The notes below the pieces were generated by a model. That model made no database searches, was not told where the DNA came from, and saw only the letters and a list, made by a program, of their open reading frames with translations. A DNA stretch of 64,000 nucleotides, taken from contig CAMNCW010000048.1 of assembly GCA_946534715.1 (NCBI GenBank), forward strand, positions 1 to 64,000, read 5' to 3'. This DNA comes from an uncultured Bacteroidales bacterium (GTDB lineage: Bacteria > Bacteroidota > Bacteroidia > Bacteroidales > Paludibacteraceae). The position numbers and the translations under genes were made by a program. Shown piece after piece: positions 45,795 through 54,215 of the stretch (the stretch's first letter is position 1; every line of letters begins with the position of its first letter).

Positions 45795-47300
45795 ATGAGT
45801 TCATCAATGGAAATAAAAAATGAGATTCTTCGCAGACGCGACATGCGCGATGCGTTCACTTTTACGATAGATCCCGCCGACGCCAAAGACTTCGACGATG
45901 CCCTTTCGTTCGAGATCTTGAATGCCGACGAAGTCTCGAACCTTCAAACAACTTCAAACCCTCAAACAACTTCAAACCTTCAAACAACTTCAAACCTTCA
46001 AACAACTTCAAACCTTCAAACAACTTCAAACCCTCAAACAACTTCAAACCCTCAAACAGACAGCCCCGCTGTCTATCGCATCGGTGTCCACATCGCCGAC
46101 GTCTCTTTCTATGTCCGGCCGAATACCAAAGTGGACGACGATGCCTATAAACGAGGCACATCGGTCTATCTCGTCGATCGCGTCCTCCCTATGTTGCCCG
46201 AAGAACTATGCAACGACAAATGTTCACTCCGGCCTAACGAGGAAAAACTCTGTATGTCCGTCATCTTCACCATGGATGCCGCAGCGCACGTACTCAAATA
46301 TAAGATCTGCCGAACGGTGATCCGCTCCGATTTTCGCCTGAACTATGACCAAGCTATGGCTATTATCGAAAACGAGACGAAAACGACCTCTGCCTTTCCC
46401 GAACATTTAACCGGAGCTGTCATGGCGCTCCACGCACTTGCGCAGAAACTCCGTGCGGAACGCTTGGCCGCCGGAGCGCTCGCTATCGAACAGGACGAAA
46501 TACGCTTCCGACTTGACCAATACGGCAATCCCGTAGAGATCTATTTCGAATCGCATAACGAAGCACATCAGCTCATTGAGGAATTTATGCTCCTCGCTAA
46601 CCGGACCGTCGCAAGAGCCGTCGGATCCGGCAGACCCTTCGTCTATCGTGTTCATGACCTCCCCGATGGAGAAAAACTGGATGCCGTCAAAGCTTTTGTG
46701 CGCAAAATGGGATCACGCGTCTCACAACAGACAATCGACCTGCTCACAATCCGCGCGCAAGCCAAAGCCGTCTATTCAACCTATAACATCGGACACTACG
46801 GACTCGCCTTCTCACATTATACCCATTTCACTTCTCCTATCCGCCGTTACCCGGATCTCATGGTGCACCGGCTCGTCGAGAAATATATCCTTACCGGTAA
46901 GAAAGAGACCATGACGCGCGAGGAACTGGAGGAAAAATGCGAACATTGCTCCGCTTGCGAACAGGAGGCCGCACAAGCAGAACGAGACTCCGTCAAACTC
47001 TTCCAGGCTATGTGGATGACGAATCATATTGGAGAAATACTACCGGGACATATCTGCGGCGTCACCGATTTTGGACTCTTTGTACAACTCGACGAAAGCC
47101 GTTGTGAAGGACTCGTACGGATCACTCAGATAGGCGAACCGGGAGAGTACTGGCAGTATGATGAGCAGAACTACCGCCTTTTCTGCGATACTTCCCGTCA
47201 CTCTTACACCCTCGGCGATCCCGTCATCGTGAAAGTCATTCGGGCAGATGTCAACAAAAGCCAAATTGACTTCGATTTAGTCCAAAAAGAAGGAAAATGA
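45795..47300 (+). CDS. RNase R/RNase II-like exoribonuclease lacking N-terminal cold-shock domains
   Basis: The 501-residue protein starts almost at once with the RNB catalytic motif DPADAKDFDDA (26-36), whose Asp residues bind the metal, and continues through 'GVHIADVSFYV', 'HYTHFTSPIRRYPDLMVHR' and a C-terminal S1 domain ('GHICGVTDFGLFVQL'). RNase R proteins usually have about 200 more residues upstream (helix-turn-helix and two cold-shock domains); these are absent and a promoter lies just before the ATG. Residues 48-88 are a SNLQTT array inserted in the strand-turn after the catalytic motif. It should be a 3'-5' exonuclease if still folded. Confidence 0.88.
   Translation: MSSSMEIKNEILRRRDMRDAFTFTIDPADAKDFDDALSFEILNADEVSNLQTTSNPQTTSNLQTTSNLQTTSNLQTTSNPQTTSNPQTDSPAVYRIGVHIADVSFYVRPNTKVDDDAYKRGTSVYLVDRVLPMLPEELCNDKCSLRPNEEKLCMSVIFTMDAAAHVLKYKICRTVIRSDFRLNYDQAMAIIENETKTTSAFPEHLTGAVMALHALAQKLRAERLAAGALAIEQDEIRFRLDQYGNPVEIYFESHNEAHQLIEEFMLLANRTVARAVGSGRPFVYRVHDLPDGEKLDAVKAFVRKMGSRVSQQTIDLLTIRAQAKAVYSTYNIGHYGLAFSHYTHFTSPIRRYPDLMVHRLVEKYILTGKKETMTREELEEKCEHCSACEQEAAQAERDSVKLFQAMWMTNHIGEILPGHICGVTDFGLFVQLDESRCEGLVRITQIGEPGEYWQYDEQNYRLFCDTSRHSYTLGDPVIVKVIRADVNKSQIDFDLVQKEGK
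45934..46075 (+). repeat. In-frame TTCAAAC array plus hairpin in RNB domain
   Basis: The 18-bp period encodes SNLQTT/SNPQTT seven times and ends in hairpin AGACAGCCCCGCTGTCT. Same family as 37421-37572. Confidence 0.93.
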
Positions 47301-47342
47301 AAAATATACAATAAAAAATTTGCATACATCCGAATTTTTTAC

Positions 47343-47350
47343 TACCTTTG
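47343..47350 (+). promoter_or_regulatory. Promoter -7 box with very short leader
   Basis: TACCTTTG ends 8 bp before the ATG at 47359, so the transcript would be nearly leaderless. Confidence 0.6.
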
Positions 47351-47358
47351 TACCCGAT

Positions 47359-48108
47359 ATGAAAAAACGCCTCTATATAGCACTTGTTTTTTGCGCTCTC
47401 TTCGCATGCGCGCACGCGGAAACTATATTATTACGCACAGGCGCACGCGTAAAAGGTACCATCGTCTTCCAAAACGACGAAGTGGTCATCATCCGCGAAG
47501 AAGCTTCCGGGGCGCGTTTCCAATATCCACGGGCGGACGTCGAAGCAATCTCCGATGATCAGTCGCCCGCTTCCGAACCCCTCCAACAACAATCTCAGGA
47601 ACATAACCCCGAAATAAAAGTCTCCAAGAAAGCCTCTATCCTCTTGGAATTAGCCGGAGGACTTTCCTTCCTGCCCGCGCAACCTGTCGGGGGGGCAGCT
47701 TCCGTCGATCTGTTGGTCGGTTCGCATCATATAGGCGACAGGCATCTCTTTATCGGTGGTGGAGTAGGCTACCATGGTATCTTCATGCAAGGAGAGAAAT
47801 ATAACTTTATCCCCCTTCAGGCGGCTCTACGTATGCCTTTCACCGAACACAAGCACGCACCTTTCTTCGGTATCTCCGCCGGGTATGGTATTGCAATCAG
47901 CAAGGACTATGCCGGTGGCATCTATGCCGGACTCGATTTCGGTTACAGGTGTCAACTCAACCCCAAAACGGCACTCGCTCTCGCCTTCTTTGCGCAATTC
48001 CAACAAGCTACCGTCAAAGTCATAGAAACCATTGAAGATACCTCCTTTACCAATAATACGGGACGGAACATAGTCAACACCGGAGTCAAATTAGCTTTTT
48101 ATTTCTAA
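47359..48108 (+). CDS. Secreted outer-membrane-like protein of unknown function
   Basis: The ATG at 47359 gives a signal peptide (KKRLYIALVFCALFACAHA) and 249 residues. A small domain (about 21-66, 'ETILLRTGARVKGTIVFQND') resembles an SH3-like/Sm-like fold found before outer-membrane barrels. The rest (about 90-249) alternates Gly/aromatic strands ('HLFIGGGVGYHGIF', 'GISAGYGIAIS', 'GLDFGYRCQL') and ends in Phe, typical of an eight-strand beta-barrel. Its function is unknown. It has its own promoter. Confidence 0.75.
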   Translation: MKKRLYIALVFCALFACAHAETILLRTGARVKGTIVFQNDEVVIIREEASGARFQYPRADVEAISDDQSPASEPLQQQSQEHNPEIKVSKKASILLELAGGLSFLPAQPVGGAASVDLLVGSHHIGDRHLFIGGGVGYHGIFMQGEKYNFIPLQAALRMPFTEHKHAPFFGISAGYGIAISKDYAGGIYAGLDFGYRCQLNPKTALALAFFAQFQQATVKVIETIEDTSFTNNTGRNIVNTGVKLAFYF

Positions 48109-48136
48109 TCCGAATAGCCTCTCAACAAAATCAACC

Positions 48137-48313
48137 ATGAAAGCCAAACGGGAAAATAAGGTTTCTCTCATGCTCAACGACAGCGAAAAACGTGCGCTGG
48201 ATCGTTTCTGCGATAAGTACGGCGTCAAGAACCGCAGTAAACTCATCCGAGAAACACTCATGAGAGCTATTCTCAAACAACTCGACCGCGATCAGCCTAC
48301 CTTATTTGACTGA
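48137..48313 (+). CDS. 58-residue ribbon-helix-helix-type protein
   Basis: The ATG at 48137 and the TGA at 48311-48313 bound 58 codons. The sequence 'KVSLMLNDSEKRALDRFCDK' followed by 'NRSKLIRETLMRAILKQL' has the RHH/CopG pattern: a short strand, then two helices with Ser-Lys-Leu-Ile-Arg at the turn. Such proteins are small DNA-binding regulators, sometimes antitoxins, but no toxin gene is adjacent. It begins 28 bp after the barrel-like gene and ends before a bidirectional terminator. Confidence 0.72.
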   Translation: MKAKRENKVSLMLNDSEKRALDRFCDKYGVKNRSKLIRETLMRAILKQLDRDQPTLFD

Positions 48314-48332
48314 TCAATAGTTTTGAATAAAA

Positions 48333-48362
48333 AAAACGCCCCCTTGTGAGAGGCGTTGCTTT
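48333..48362. terminator. Bidirectional terminator
   Basis: An A-run, then AACGCC ... GGCGTT (stem of 6 or more) and TGCTTTT lies between the convergent RHH and sigma factor genes. Confidence 0.7.
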
Positions 48363-49222
48363 TACCCTAAGTAAGTCTGTAAGATATGACTCCGTTGGCC
48401 GGTGTTCAGTTTGCGGATCGCTTTCTCCTTGATCTGACGTACACGCTCGCGGGTCAGATGTAACTCATCCCCGATCTCTTCAAGCGTCTTTTCCGGTACG
48501 CCGATACCGAAGAACTTGCGTAAGATGTCGGCTTCACGAGGAGTCAGAGTTGCTAAGGCGCGACCGATTTCTGTAGAGAGGGACTCATGAATAAGACCAC
48601 GATCCGCATTCGGCGAATCTTCATTGACCATCACATCGATCAAACTGTTGTCCTCTCCTTCTACAAACGGCGCATCGACACTCACGTGGCGACCCGACAT
48701 CTTTAATGTTTCCGCAATCTTGTCCATCGGAATATCCAACATCTCGGCTAACTCCTCGGCACTCGGCTTGCGCTCGTGCTCCTGCTCAAATCGCTGATAG
48801 GCTTTGTTGATTTTGTTCATCGAACCCACCTGATTGAGCGGAAGACGTACGATACGGCTCTGCTCCGCCAAAGCTTGAAGAATAGATTGGCGAATCCACC
48901 ATACGGCATAGGAGATAAACTTGAAACCACGGGTCTCATCGAATTTCTCAGCTGCTTTGATCAAACCTAAGTTGCCCTCATTGATCAAATCCGGCAAACT
49001 TAAACCCTGATTTTGATACTGCTTGGCTACAGAAACCACGAAACGCAGGTTACTTCTCGTCAACTTCTCCAAAGCCGCGCGGTCTCCATTACGGATACGA
49101 CCGGCCAACTCTACCTCTTCTTCCACCGAAATTAAATCCTCCCGACCGATCTCCTGAAGATACTTGTCGAGACTCGCGGACTCACGATTGGTGATTGATT
49201 TTGTAATTTTTAATTGACGCAT
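48362..49222 (-). CDS. rpoD: Primary sigma factor, RpoD-like (Bacteroidota type)
   Basis: Starting at the ATG at 49222 ([15 protein letters not shown]) gives 286 residues. Region 1.2 ('[17 protein letters not shown]'), region 2 ('[19 protein letters not shown]', '[15 protein letters not shown]'), region 3 and region 4 ('[16 protein letters not shown]', '[20 protein letters not shown]') are all present; region 1.1 is absent, as in the group-1 sigma of Bacteroidota. It directs RNA polymerase to the TAnnTTTG promoters seen in this window. It lies 117 bp downstream of tRNA-Arg. Confidence 0.95.
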   Translation of the reverse strand: MRQLKITKSITNRESASLDKYLQEIGREDLISVEEEVELAGRIRNGDRAALEKLTRSNLRFVVSVAKQYQNQGLSLPDLINEGNLGLIKAAEKFDETRGFKFISYAVWWIRQSILQALAEQSRIVRLPLNQVGSMNKINKAYQRFEQEHERKPSAEELAEMLDIPMDKIAETLKMSGRHVSVDAPFVEGEDNSLIDVMVNEDSPNADRGLIHESLSTEIGRALATLTPREADILRKFFGIGVPEKTLEEIGDELHLTRERVRQIKEKAIRKLNTGQRSHILQTYLG

Positions 49223-49294
49223 ATAAACTTCGTTTATTTGAAGATTCAAAAATTTCTAATTCGAAGATTTTAGTCAGAACCGCAGTTCATATAT

Positions 49295-49329
49295 CAATCT
49301 TCAAATCTTCAAATCCTCAAATCTTTGAA
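49295..49329. repeat. Octamer array (TCTTCAAA) upstream of rpoD
   Basis: Four octamers AATCTTCA/AATCCTCA lie between tRNA-Arg and rpoD. Confidence 0.78.
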
Positions 49330-49339
49330 TTATATTTTG

Positions 49340-49413
49340 TGATCCGGTCGGGATTCGAACCCGAGACCCACAGCTTAGAAGGCTGTTGCTCTATCCAGCT
49401 GAGCTACCGGACC
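49340..49413 (-). tRNA. tRNA-Arg (anticodon TCT)
   Basis: The minus strand folds into a cloverleaf: acceptor GGTCCGG / CCGGATC with discriminator A, D-arm GCTCAGCTGGATAGAGC, anticodon loop CTTCTAA, T-arm with GGTTCGAATCC. No 3' CCA is encoded. It is preceded by a promoter at 49484. Confidence 0.96.
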
Positions 49414-49483
49414 CCGGAGGTGTCCCCCCTCCTTTGTCGCCTGTTTACACACAAAAAACGTGCCTAAAAAGGCAATTTGGCTG

Positions 49484-49491
49484 CAAAGGTA
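49484..49491 (-). promoter_or_regulatory. tRNA-Arg (and possibly rpoD) promoter -7 box
   Basis: The minus strand reads AAAAGTAGTACCTTTGCAG; TACCTTTG lies 70 bp before the tRNA. Confidence 0.7.
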
Positions 49492-49550
49492 CTACTTTTT
49501 TTTGAATTGTGCAAATATTTTCGTACTTTTTTGCATTTTTACACGCTTTT

Positions 49551-49865
49551 TTACAGTATACTGTCAAAAAGTTGTGCCAAATCCTGCTTTCTGCATGCTC
49601 CGACATGACGATCTACTAACTCGCCGTTGTGGAAGAACAGCATCGTCGGGATATTCATGATGCCGTACTCCTCGCACGTGTCAGGATTCTCGTCCACATT
49701 CAGCTTGCCTACTACTACTTTGCCTTCGTACTCGTTTGATAACTCCTCCAAAATAGGAAGCATCATCTTACATGGACCGCACCATGCTGCCCAGAAATCT
49801 ACTACTAAAGGTTTGCCTGACGCAATCACATCCTTGATGTTAGCGTCTGTAATTTCTACTGTCAT
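49551..49865 (-). CDS. trxA: Thioredoxin
   Basis: The 104-residue thioredoxin fold has the active site WCGPC (28-32) and cis-Pro in NIPTMLFF. It is a cytoplasmic disulfide reductase. It is last of the manC operon and its ATG overlaps the clpC stop (ATGA), which suggests coupled translation with the Clp ATPase. Confidence 0.95.
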   Translation of the reverse strand: MTVEITDANIKDVIASGKPLVVDFWAAWCGPCKMMLPILEELSNEYEGKVVVGKLNVDENPDTCEEYGIMNIPTMLFFHNGELVDRHVGACRKQDLAQLFDSIL

Positions 49866-52171
49866 ACGTTTTGTTGTTTTATATTTTTTATTGTTATTCG
49901 TTTTTGGTTCGGTCTCCGCAACAAAATATCCGTCAGCGGATCCTCTAAATACGTCTGTACCGCTCGCTTGACAGGACGGGCGCCGTTCTTGCGGTCGAAA
50001 CTCTTATCTACCAATTGTCCTACTACCTCCGGCGTCACATTCAACTGGTGTCCTTGAGTCTTCAGACGTTGCTGTAACATACCGATCTCGATCTGAACAA
50101 TACGGTTGATCGTATCTTTGCTCAGCGGCTCAAAAGTCACCACATTGTCAATACGGTTCACAAACTCCGGCGGGAACTGCTTCTGCAATGCCTTGATCAG
50201 CGTCTTATCTACCGTCTTCTGATCCGGCTCGGACGCACTGAAACCGACTCCGCCGCCGAACTCAATCACTTGCCTTGTGCCTACATTGCTCGTCAGCACA
50301 ATAATCGTGTTTCGGAAATCAACGATATGTCCCTGTCGGTCTGTTAATCGTCCTTCGTCTAACACTTGAAGCAACACATTGAATATGTCCGGATGAGCTT
50401 TCTCTATCTCGTCAAACAGAATGATCGAATACGGTTTGCGCCGCACGGCTTCTGTCAACTTGCCCCCTTCCTCATGCGCTACATAGCCCGGAGGCGCTCC
50501 TACTAACAAACTAACCGTATGTTTTTCCATGTACTCGGACATATCGAAGCGGATCATGGCGTCTTTCGATCCGAATAACTCCTCTGCCAGACATTGTGCC
50601 AGATAGGTTTTGCCTACACCGGTCTGACCTAAGAAGAAGAACGTACCGATCGGACGTTTGGGGTCACGCAATCCTAAACGGCTACGCTGGATAGCACGCA
50701 CTACGGTATCTACCGCTTTGTCTTGGCCGATGATCTTGCGTCTTAGCGTATCGCCCATGGTGCGCAGTCGTTCGGTCTCTTCCGTTGCCACGCGGTGTAC
50801 CGGCACGCCCGACATCATACTGACCACTGCGGCTATATCTTCTACACTCAATATGTAAGGCTCCTTGTCCTCATGCAACGCCGCCTGACGGGCGTGACTA
50901 CGGGCACCCGCTTCGTCCATCACGTCTATCGCTTTGTCCGGGAAGGAACGATCCGTCAAATAACGCTCGGATAACTTGACACAGGCTTGCAACACCTCTT
51001 TCGTATATACCACATGGTGATAACTGCCGTAGTGGTCACTTAACCGGTGCAAAATATCCATTGTCTCTTCACTTGTTGTCGGACGTACCTGCACTTTCTG
51101 GAAGCGGCGTTCCAATGCACCGTCTTTCTCGATGGACTTGGCATACTCCGCCGTGGTAGTAGCGCCGATACATTGTACCTCCCCGCGCGAGAGCGCCGGC
51201 TTGAGGATATTCGCCGCATCCAACGAACCCGATGCGTTTCCGGCGCCAATGAGCGTATGAATCTCGTCTATAAAAAGGATAATCTCGGGGTGCGCTCGCA
51301 ATTCGGAGATAACCTGCTTCATCCGCTCCTCAAACTGACCCCGATACGTCGTTCCGGCTACCATCGATGCCAGATCGAGCGATACAATCCTTTTGCCTTG
51401 CAGCGCTCCGTCTGTATCGGCTACAATCCGCAGCGCAATCCCTTCCACAATCGCCGATTTGCCCACACCGGGTTCGCCGATCAGGATCGGGTTGTTCTTC
51501 TTGCGCCGGCTCAGAATCTGAATAACGCGTTCGATCTCCGTCTCACGCCCCACCACTGGGTCTAATACCCCGTCTTTCGCCAATTGGGTCAAATCACGTC
51601 CGTACTTGTCCAACGCCTTGGTGGACGAATCGGATTTCTTCTTCTCCTTGCCTTGACCCGTGTTCGCATGCCAGTTGCCGGCACTCACCTCATCGTTCTG
51701 ACTCATGGCGTTGATCGGCGCTTCGGACTCGTTATGCGGCTCGCCGTATAACTCCACCATCTGCGGATACGTGATGTTCCATTTCGTCTCCAAATATTCC
51801 GCCACGGGGTTTAGACCCTCCCGCAGAATAGCCAAAAGCATATGGATCGAAGCCACGGGTTCGCTGTGATACTCATGGCTGATTGTCTCCGCAATACGGA
51901 AGATACGCTCTGTTGTCTCGCTGATAGGGATCTTCGGCATCATCTGCTCGCCGCGAACGCTCTCATCTAAGTACTCTTTCGCATCGCGTAGTACAATCTC
52001 CGTCTTCATCAACAGATCATATGCCGATCCCTCTCCGATACGGAATATAGCCAACAACAAATGCGCCGGCTCGATCGCCGCACTCCATAAACGCCTTGCC
52101 TCTTCCTCTGAATAGAGGATAATCTTGTTTGTATTCTGGGTAACTAACATATTCTTCTTATAAACGTTCAA
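49862..52171 (-). CDS. clpC: ClpC-like AAA+ ATPase
   Basis: The 769-residue protein has an N-terminal Clp_N double repeat (about 10-145), a first AAA+ domain with Walker A GEPGVGKS and arginine finger region '[10 protein letters not shown]', a second with GQTGVGKT and '[24 protein letters not shown]' in parts, and a C-terminal D2-small domain. The middle domain is short, so it is ClpC/ClpA-like rather than ClpB. It should unfold substrates for ClpP. No ClpP gene is in the window. It is separated from the porin by a C-rich element. Confidence 0.88.
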   Translation of the reverse strand: MNVYKKNMLVTQNTNKIILYSEEEARRLWSAAIEPAHLLLAIFRIGEGSAYDLLMKTEIVLRDAKEYLDESVRGEQMMPKIPISETTERIFRIAETISHEYHSEPVASIHMLLAILREGLNPVAEYLETKWNITYPQMVELYGEPHNESEAPINAMSQNDEVSAGNWHANTGQGKEKKKSDSSTKALDKYGRDLTQLAKDGVLDPVVGRETEIERVIQILSRRKKNNPILIGEPGVGKSAIVEGIALRIVADTDGALQGKRIVSLDLASMVAGTTYRGQFEERMKQVISELRAHPEIILFIDEIHTLIGAGNASGSLDAANILKPALSRGEVQCIGATTTAEYAKSIEKDGALERRFQKVQVRPTTSEETMDILHRLSDHYGSYHHVVYTKEVLQACVKLSERYLTDRSFPDKAIDVMDEAGARSHARQAALHEDKEPYILSVEDIAAVVSMMSGVPVHRVATEETERLRTMGDTLRRKIIGQDKAVDTVVRAIQRSRLGLRDPKRPIGTFFFLGQTGVGKTYLAQCLAEELFGSKDAMIRFDMSEYMEKHTVSLLVGAPPGYVAHEEGGKLTEAVRRKPYSIILFDEIEKAHPDIFNVLLQVLDEGRLTDRQGHIVDFRNTIIVLTSNVGTRQVIEFGGGVGFSASEPDQKTVDKTLIKALQKQFPPEFVNRIDNVVTFEPLSKDTINRIVQIEIGMLQQRLKTQGHQLNVTPEVVGQLVDKSFDRKNGARPVKRAVQTYLEDPLTDILLRRPNQKRITIKNIKQQNV

Positions 52172-52181
52172 CTAACATCCT

Positions 52182-52223
52182 TCTCTCCCTCCCTTCTCCC
52201 CCTCTGAGAGGGGGGCGGGGGTG
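52182..52223 (+). repeat. C-rich hairpin element between porin gene and clpC
   Basis: CTCCCCCTCTGAGAGGGGGG with a G-rich tail; fills most of the 55-bp gap. Confidence 0.75.
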
Positions 52224-52226
52224 TCC

Positions 52227-54167
52227 TTAATTATAAAAGTGCCATGCCAAGCCCGCTCGGAACTGATCGGGGTTCGACGGATAACCGGGCATAGTCAGGT
52301 AATTCTTGTTGCTTGCCATAAACAAGCGGTTTATATGTTGGTACTGCACAAAAAAGCGCAGGTGAATAGACTTGACAAAGAAGTTGGCATACACATTCAT
52401 CCAGGGATAATTGCCCACTTCCGTACTCTGCTGGGTCGCAAACATACCCGTTGCCGGACACAATACCGGTGCGTGGTACCGGGTGAAATACCGCAGATCC
52501 ACACCTATCTGCGCCTCCAGCGCCCGAAACCATGTGCCGTGGTAATACAGCCGGTGCTGCAAGATAACTGTCGGTACCGGCATCACAGAATCGTTCGTCG
52601 AATGTTGAATTACCGCGTGGTTCTCCAAATTGATCCAAGGGGTCGTGAGATCCAATCCCACATCCCCCGTGATCACCTGTACGTTACCTTGGTACTGATG
52701 CGGCTTCCAATCGGCGGCGGAGAAATAGATCGGACGGGTGATGTTCTCAAACGTAAAATCAATCCGCGGCTTGAACCATTTTGTCGGATAAGCGATCGTC
52801 GCTCCGCCTAAAACACGGAAGGTATATTTGAACTGATTGTTCCAAATAAGGTGATTGGACCGGAAATTCTGCAAATACGGATGCGGTGTGACGGACTTGA
52901 CATACGCGCGCGCGCCTATTATAAAAGGAGACGGACCCGCCTTGAATTGTGTCTCCAAACGACCGTTCACGTCGAACTCGCCGATCTTGTATCCCAACAC
53001 GCACACCGAACCCTCTACATTATACCGCACATTGGCTCCTGTGCTCTTGTGAATCGATCCGCCGACAAACGTGTTGTTCATCCACCGATAGTCGTATATG
53101 CTGTCATAGGGTACCGAGTCGTTCATGATACGCTGGCATTCGTTCATCGCAAAAACCGTCGCGCCGAACTTCAACGCCGTGTTATAGGCCTCGCAGAACG
53201 TCACGGCAAGCGTATTGCGGATCGTCAGTACATCCGTCGTGTCGTTCGTCTTCGAGTTGTTGTAATACGTCGTATCGTAGAAACCCTGCTCGGCGCTTTT
53301 CTCTATGTAACGCCGGTTCGAGTTGTTGACTTCAAAAACATGGGCAAAAGTCATCAGCGGGATATACTGCACTTTGACAGTGTCCCTTTTGACCCTTCTG
53401 CCGTCTTCCACTACCTCAATCGAGTCGTGGTATTCGCGCTCATGGGTGAGCGCGTATTGGTTATGTAAATATCCGCTCAGATAGCGGTAACCCGTCATGG
53501 AATTAAGCCTTACCGGCAGATCCTCCGCCCGCAGCGGAGAATTCAAGTCCGCTATATCACTCAATCCGCCGTTATTGAACGAACTGAGCCGGCTCCAGCT
53601 GAAGGCACCGTGCATACTGTAATGGTCACCGGTGTAACTGCCCCATAACGAACCCCGGAAGAGCTTACCTGCCGTGTTCGCATATCTTCCCACGGAACTC
53701 AGATAATCCATCTCTAAACCTAAGTTCAACTTGCGGTTCAGATTGCCGGTGAATAGAAAATCAATGTCGTGCTCCTCGTGCGCACTTACAAAACCTCTCT
53801 TGTACGCCACCGTCGAGAACGGCGTCCGCGTATTGAAATAGCGTTGTTGCTGCGGGGTGACAACGTACGGCGCAAGGCTCCATGCAAACGGATCGTCTAT
53901 CGTCTGTTTGCGGTCATTGATGATGCGGCTCTCAATGGGGGAAACCAAAGCATTCGCATTCGTCGTACTGCTCAGCGAGTAGAGATGTTGTACATCTACA
54001 TCGTGATAGTTGAGTATCAGCGTGTCTTTGAATGGTATCGTGTCCGCCACGACGCTCAGACCCGGTAACTGCCAGGTCTTCACTTCCGTTCGTACACGGG
54101 GCTGTTTAGCAGCGGCCACAAGGGTCGCTGCTAACAGCACTAATACTATGATAATCCGTTTATTCAA
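52227..54167 (-). CDS. Putative porin, Bacteroidota outer-membrane beta-barrel
   Basis: The 646-residue product has a signal peptide (about 1-20, 'RIIIVLVLLAATLVAAA') and then a long beta-strand-rich sequence with aromatic girdles, ending 'WHFYN'. It matches the large Bacteroidota putative-porin family by the pattern 'LGLEMDYLSSVGRY' and 'NTRTPFSTVAYKRG'. It probably forms an outer-membrane channel. The substrate is unknown. It lies in the glycogen operon. Confidence 0.8.
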   Translation of the reverse strand: MNKRIIIVLVLLAATLVAAAKQPRVRTEVKTWQLPGLSVVADTIPFKDTLILNYHDVDVQHLYSLSSTTNANALVSPIESRIINDRKQTIDDPFAWSLAPYVVTPQQQRYFNTRTPFSTVAYKRGFVSAHEEHDIDFLFTGNLNRKLNLGLEMDYLSSVGRYANTAGKLFRGSLWGSYTGDHYSMHGAFSWSRLSSFNNGGLSDIADLNSPLRAEDLPVRLNSMTGYRYLSGYLHNQYALTHEREYHDSIEVVEDGRRVKRDTVKVQYIPLMTFAHVFEVNNSNRRYIEKSAEQGFYDTTYYNNSKTNDTTDVLTIRNTLAVTFCEAYNTALKFGATVFAMNECQRIMNDSVPYDSIYDYRWMNNTFVGGSIHKSTGANVRYNVEGSVCVLGYKIGEFDVNGRLETQFKAGPSPFIIGARAYVKSVTPHPYLQNFRSNHLIWNNQFKYTFRVLGGATIAYPTKWFKPRIDFTFENITRPIYFSAADWKPHQYQGNVQVITGDVGLDLTTPWINLENHAVIQHSTNDSVMPVPTVILQHRLYYHGTWFRALEAQIGVDLRYFTRYHAPVLCPATGMFATQQSTEVGNYPWMNVYANFFVKSIHLRFFVQYQHINRLFMASNKNYLTMPGYPSNPDQFRAGLAWHFYN

Positions 54168-54179
54168 TCTTATCTATTG

Positions 54180-54215
54180 CCCTTTCTCTCCCCCTTGTGG
54201 GGGAGTCGGAGGGGG
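54180..54215 (+). repeat. C-rich hairpin element between GH57 gene and porin gene
   Basis: TCTCCCCCTTGTGGGGGAGT then CGGAGGGGGTTA, matching the 36-bp element; ends one base before the GH57 stop. Confidence 0.8.
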
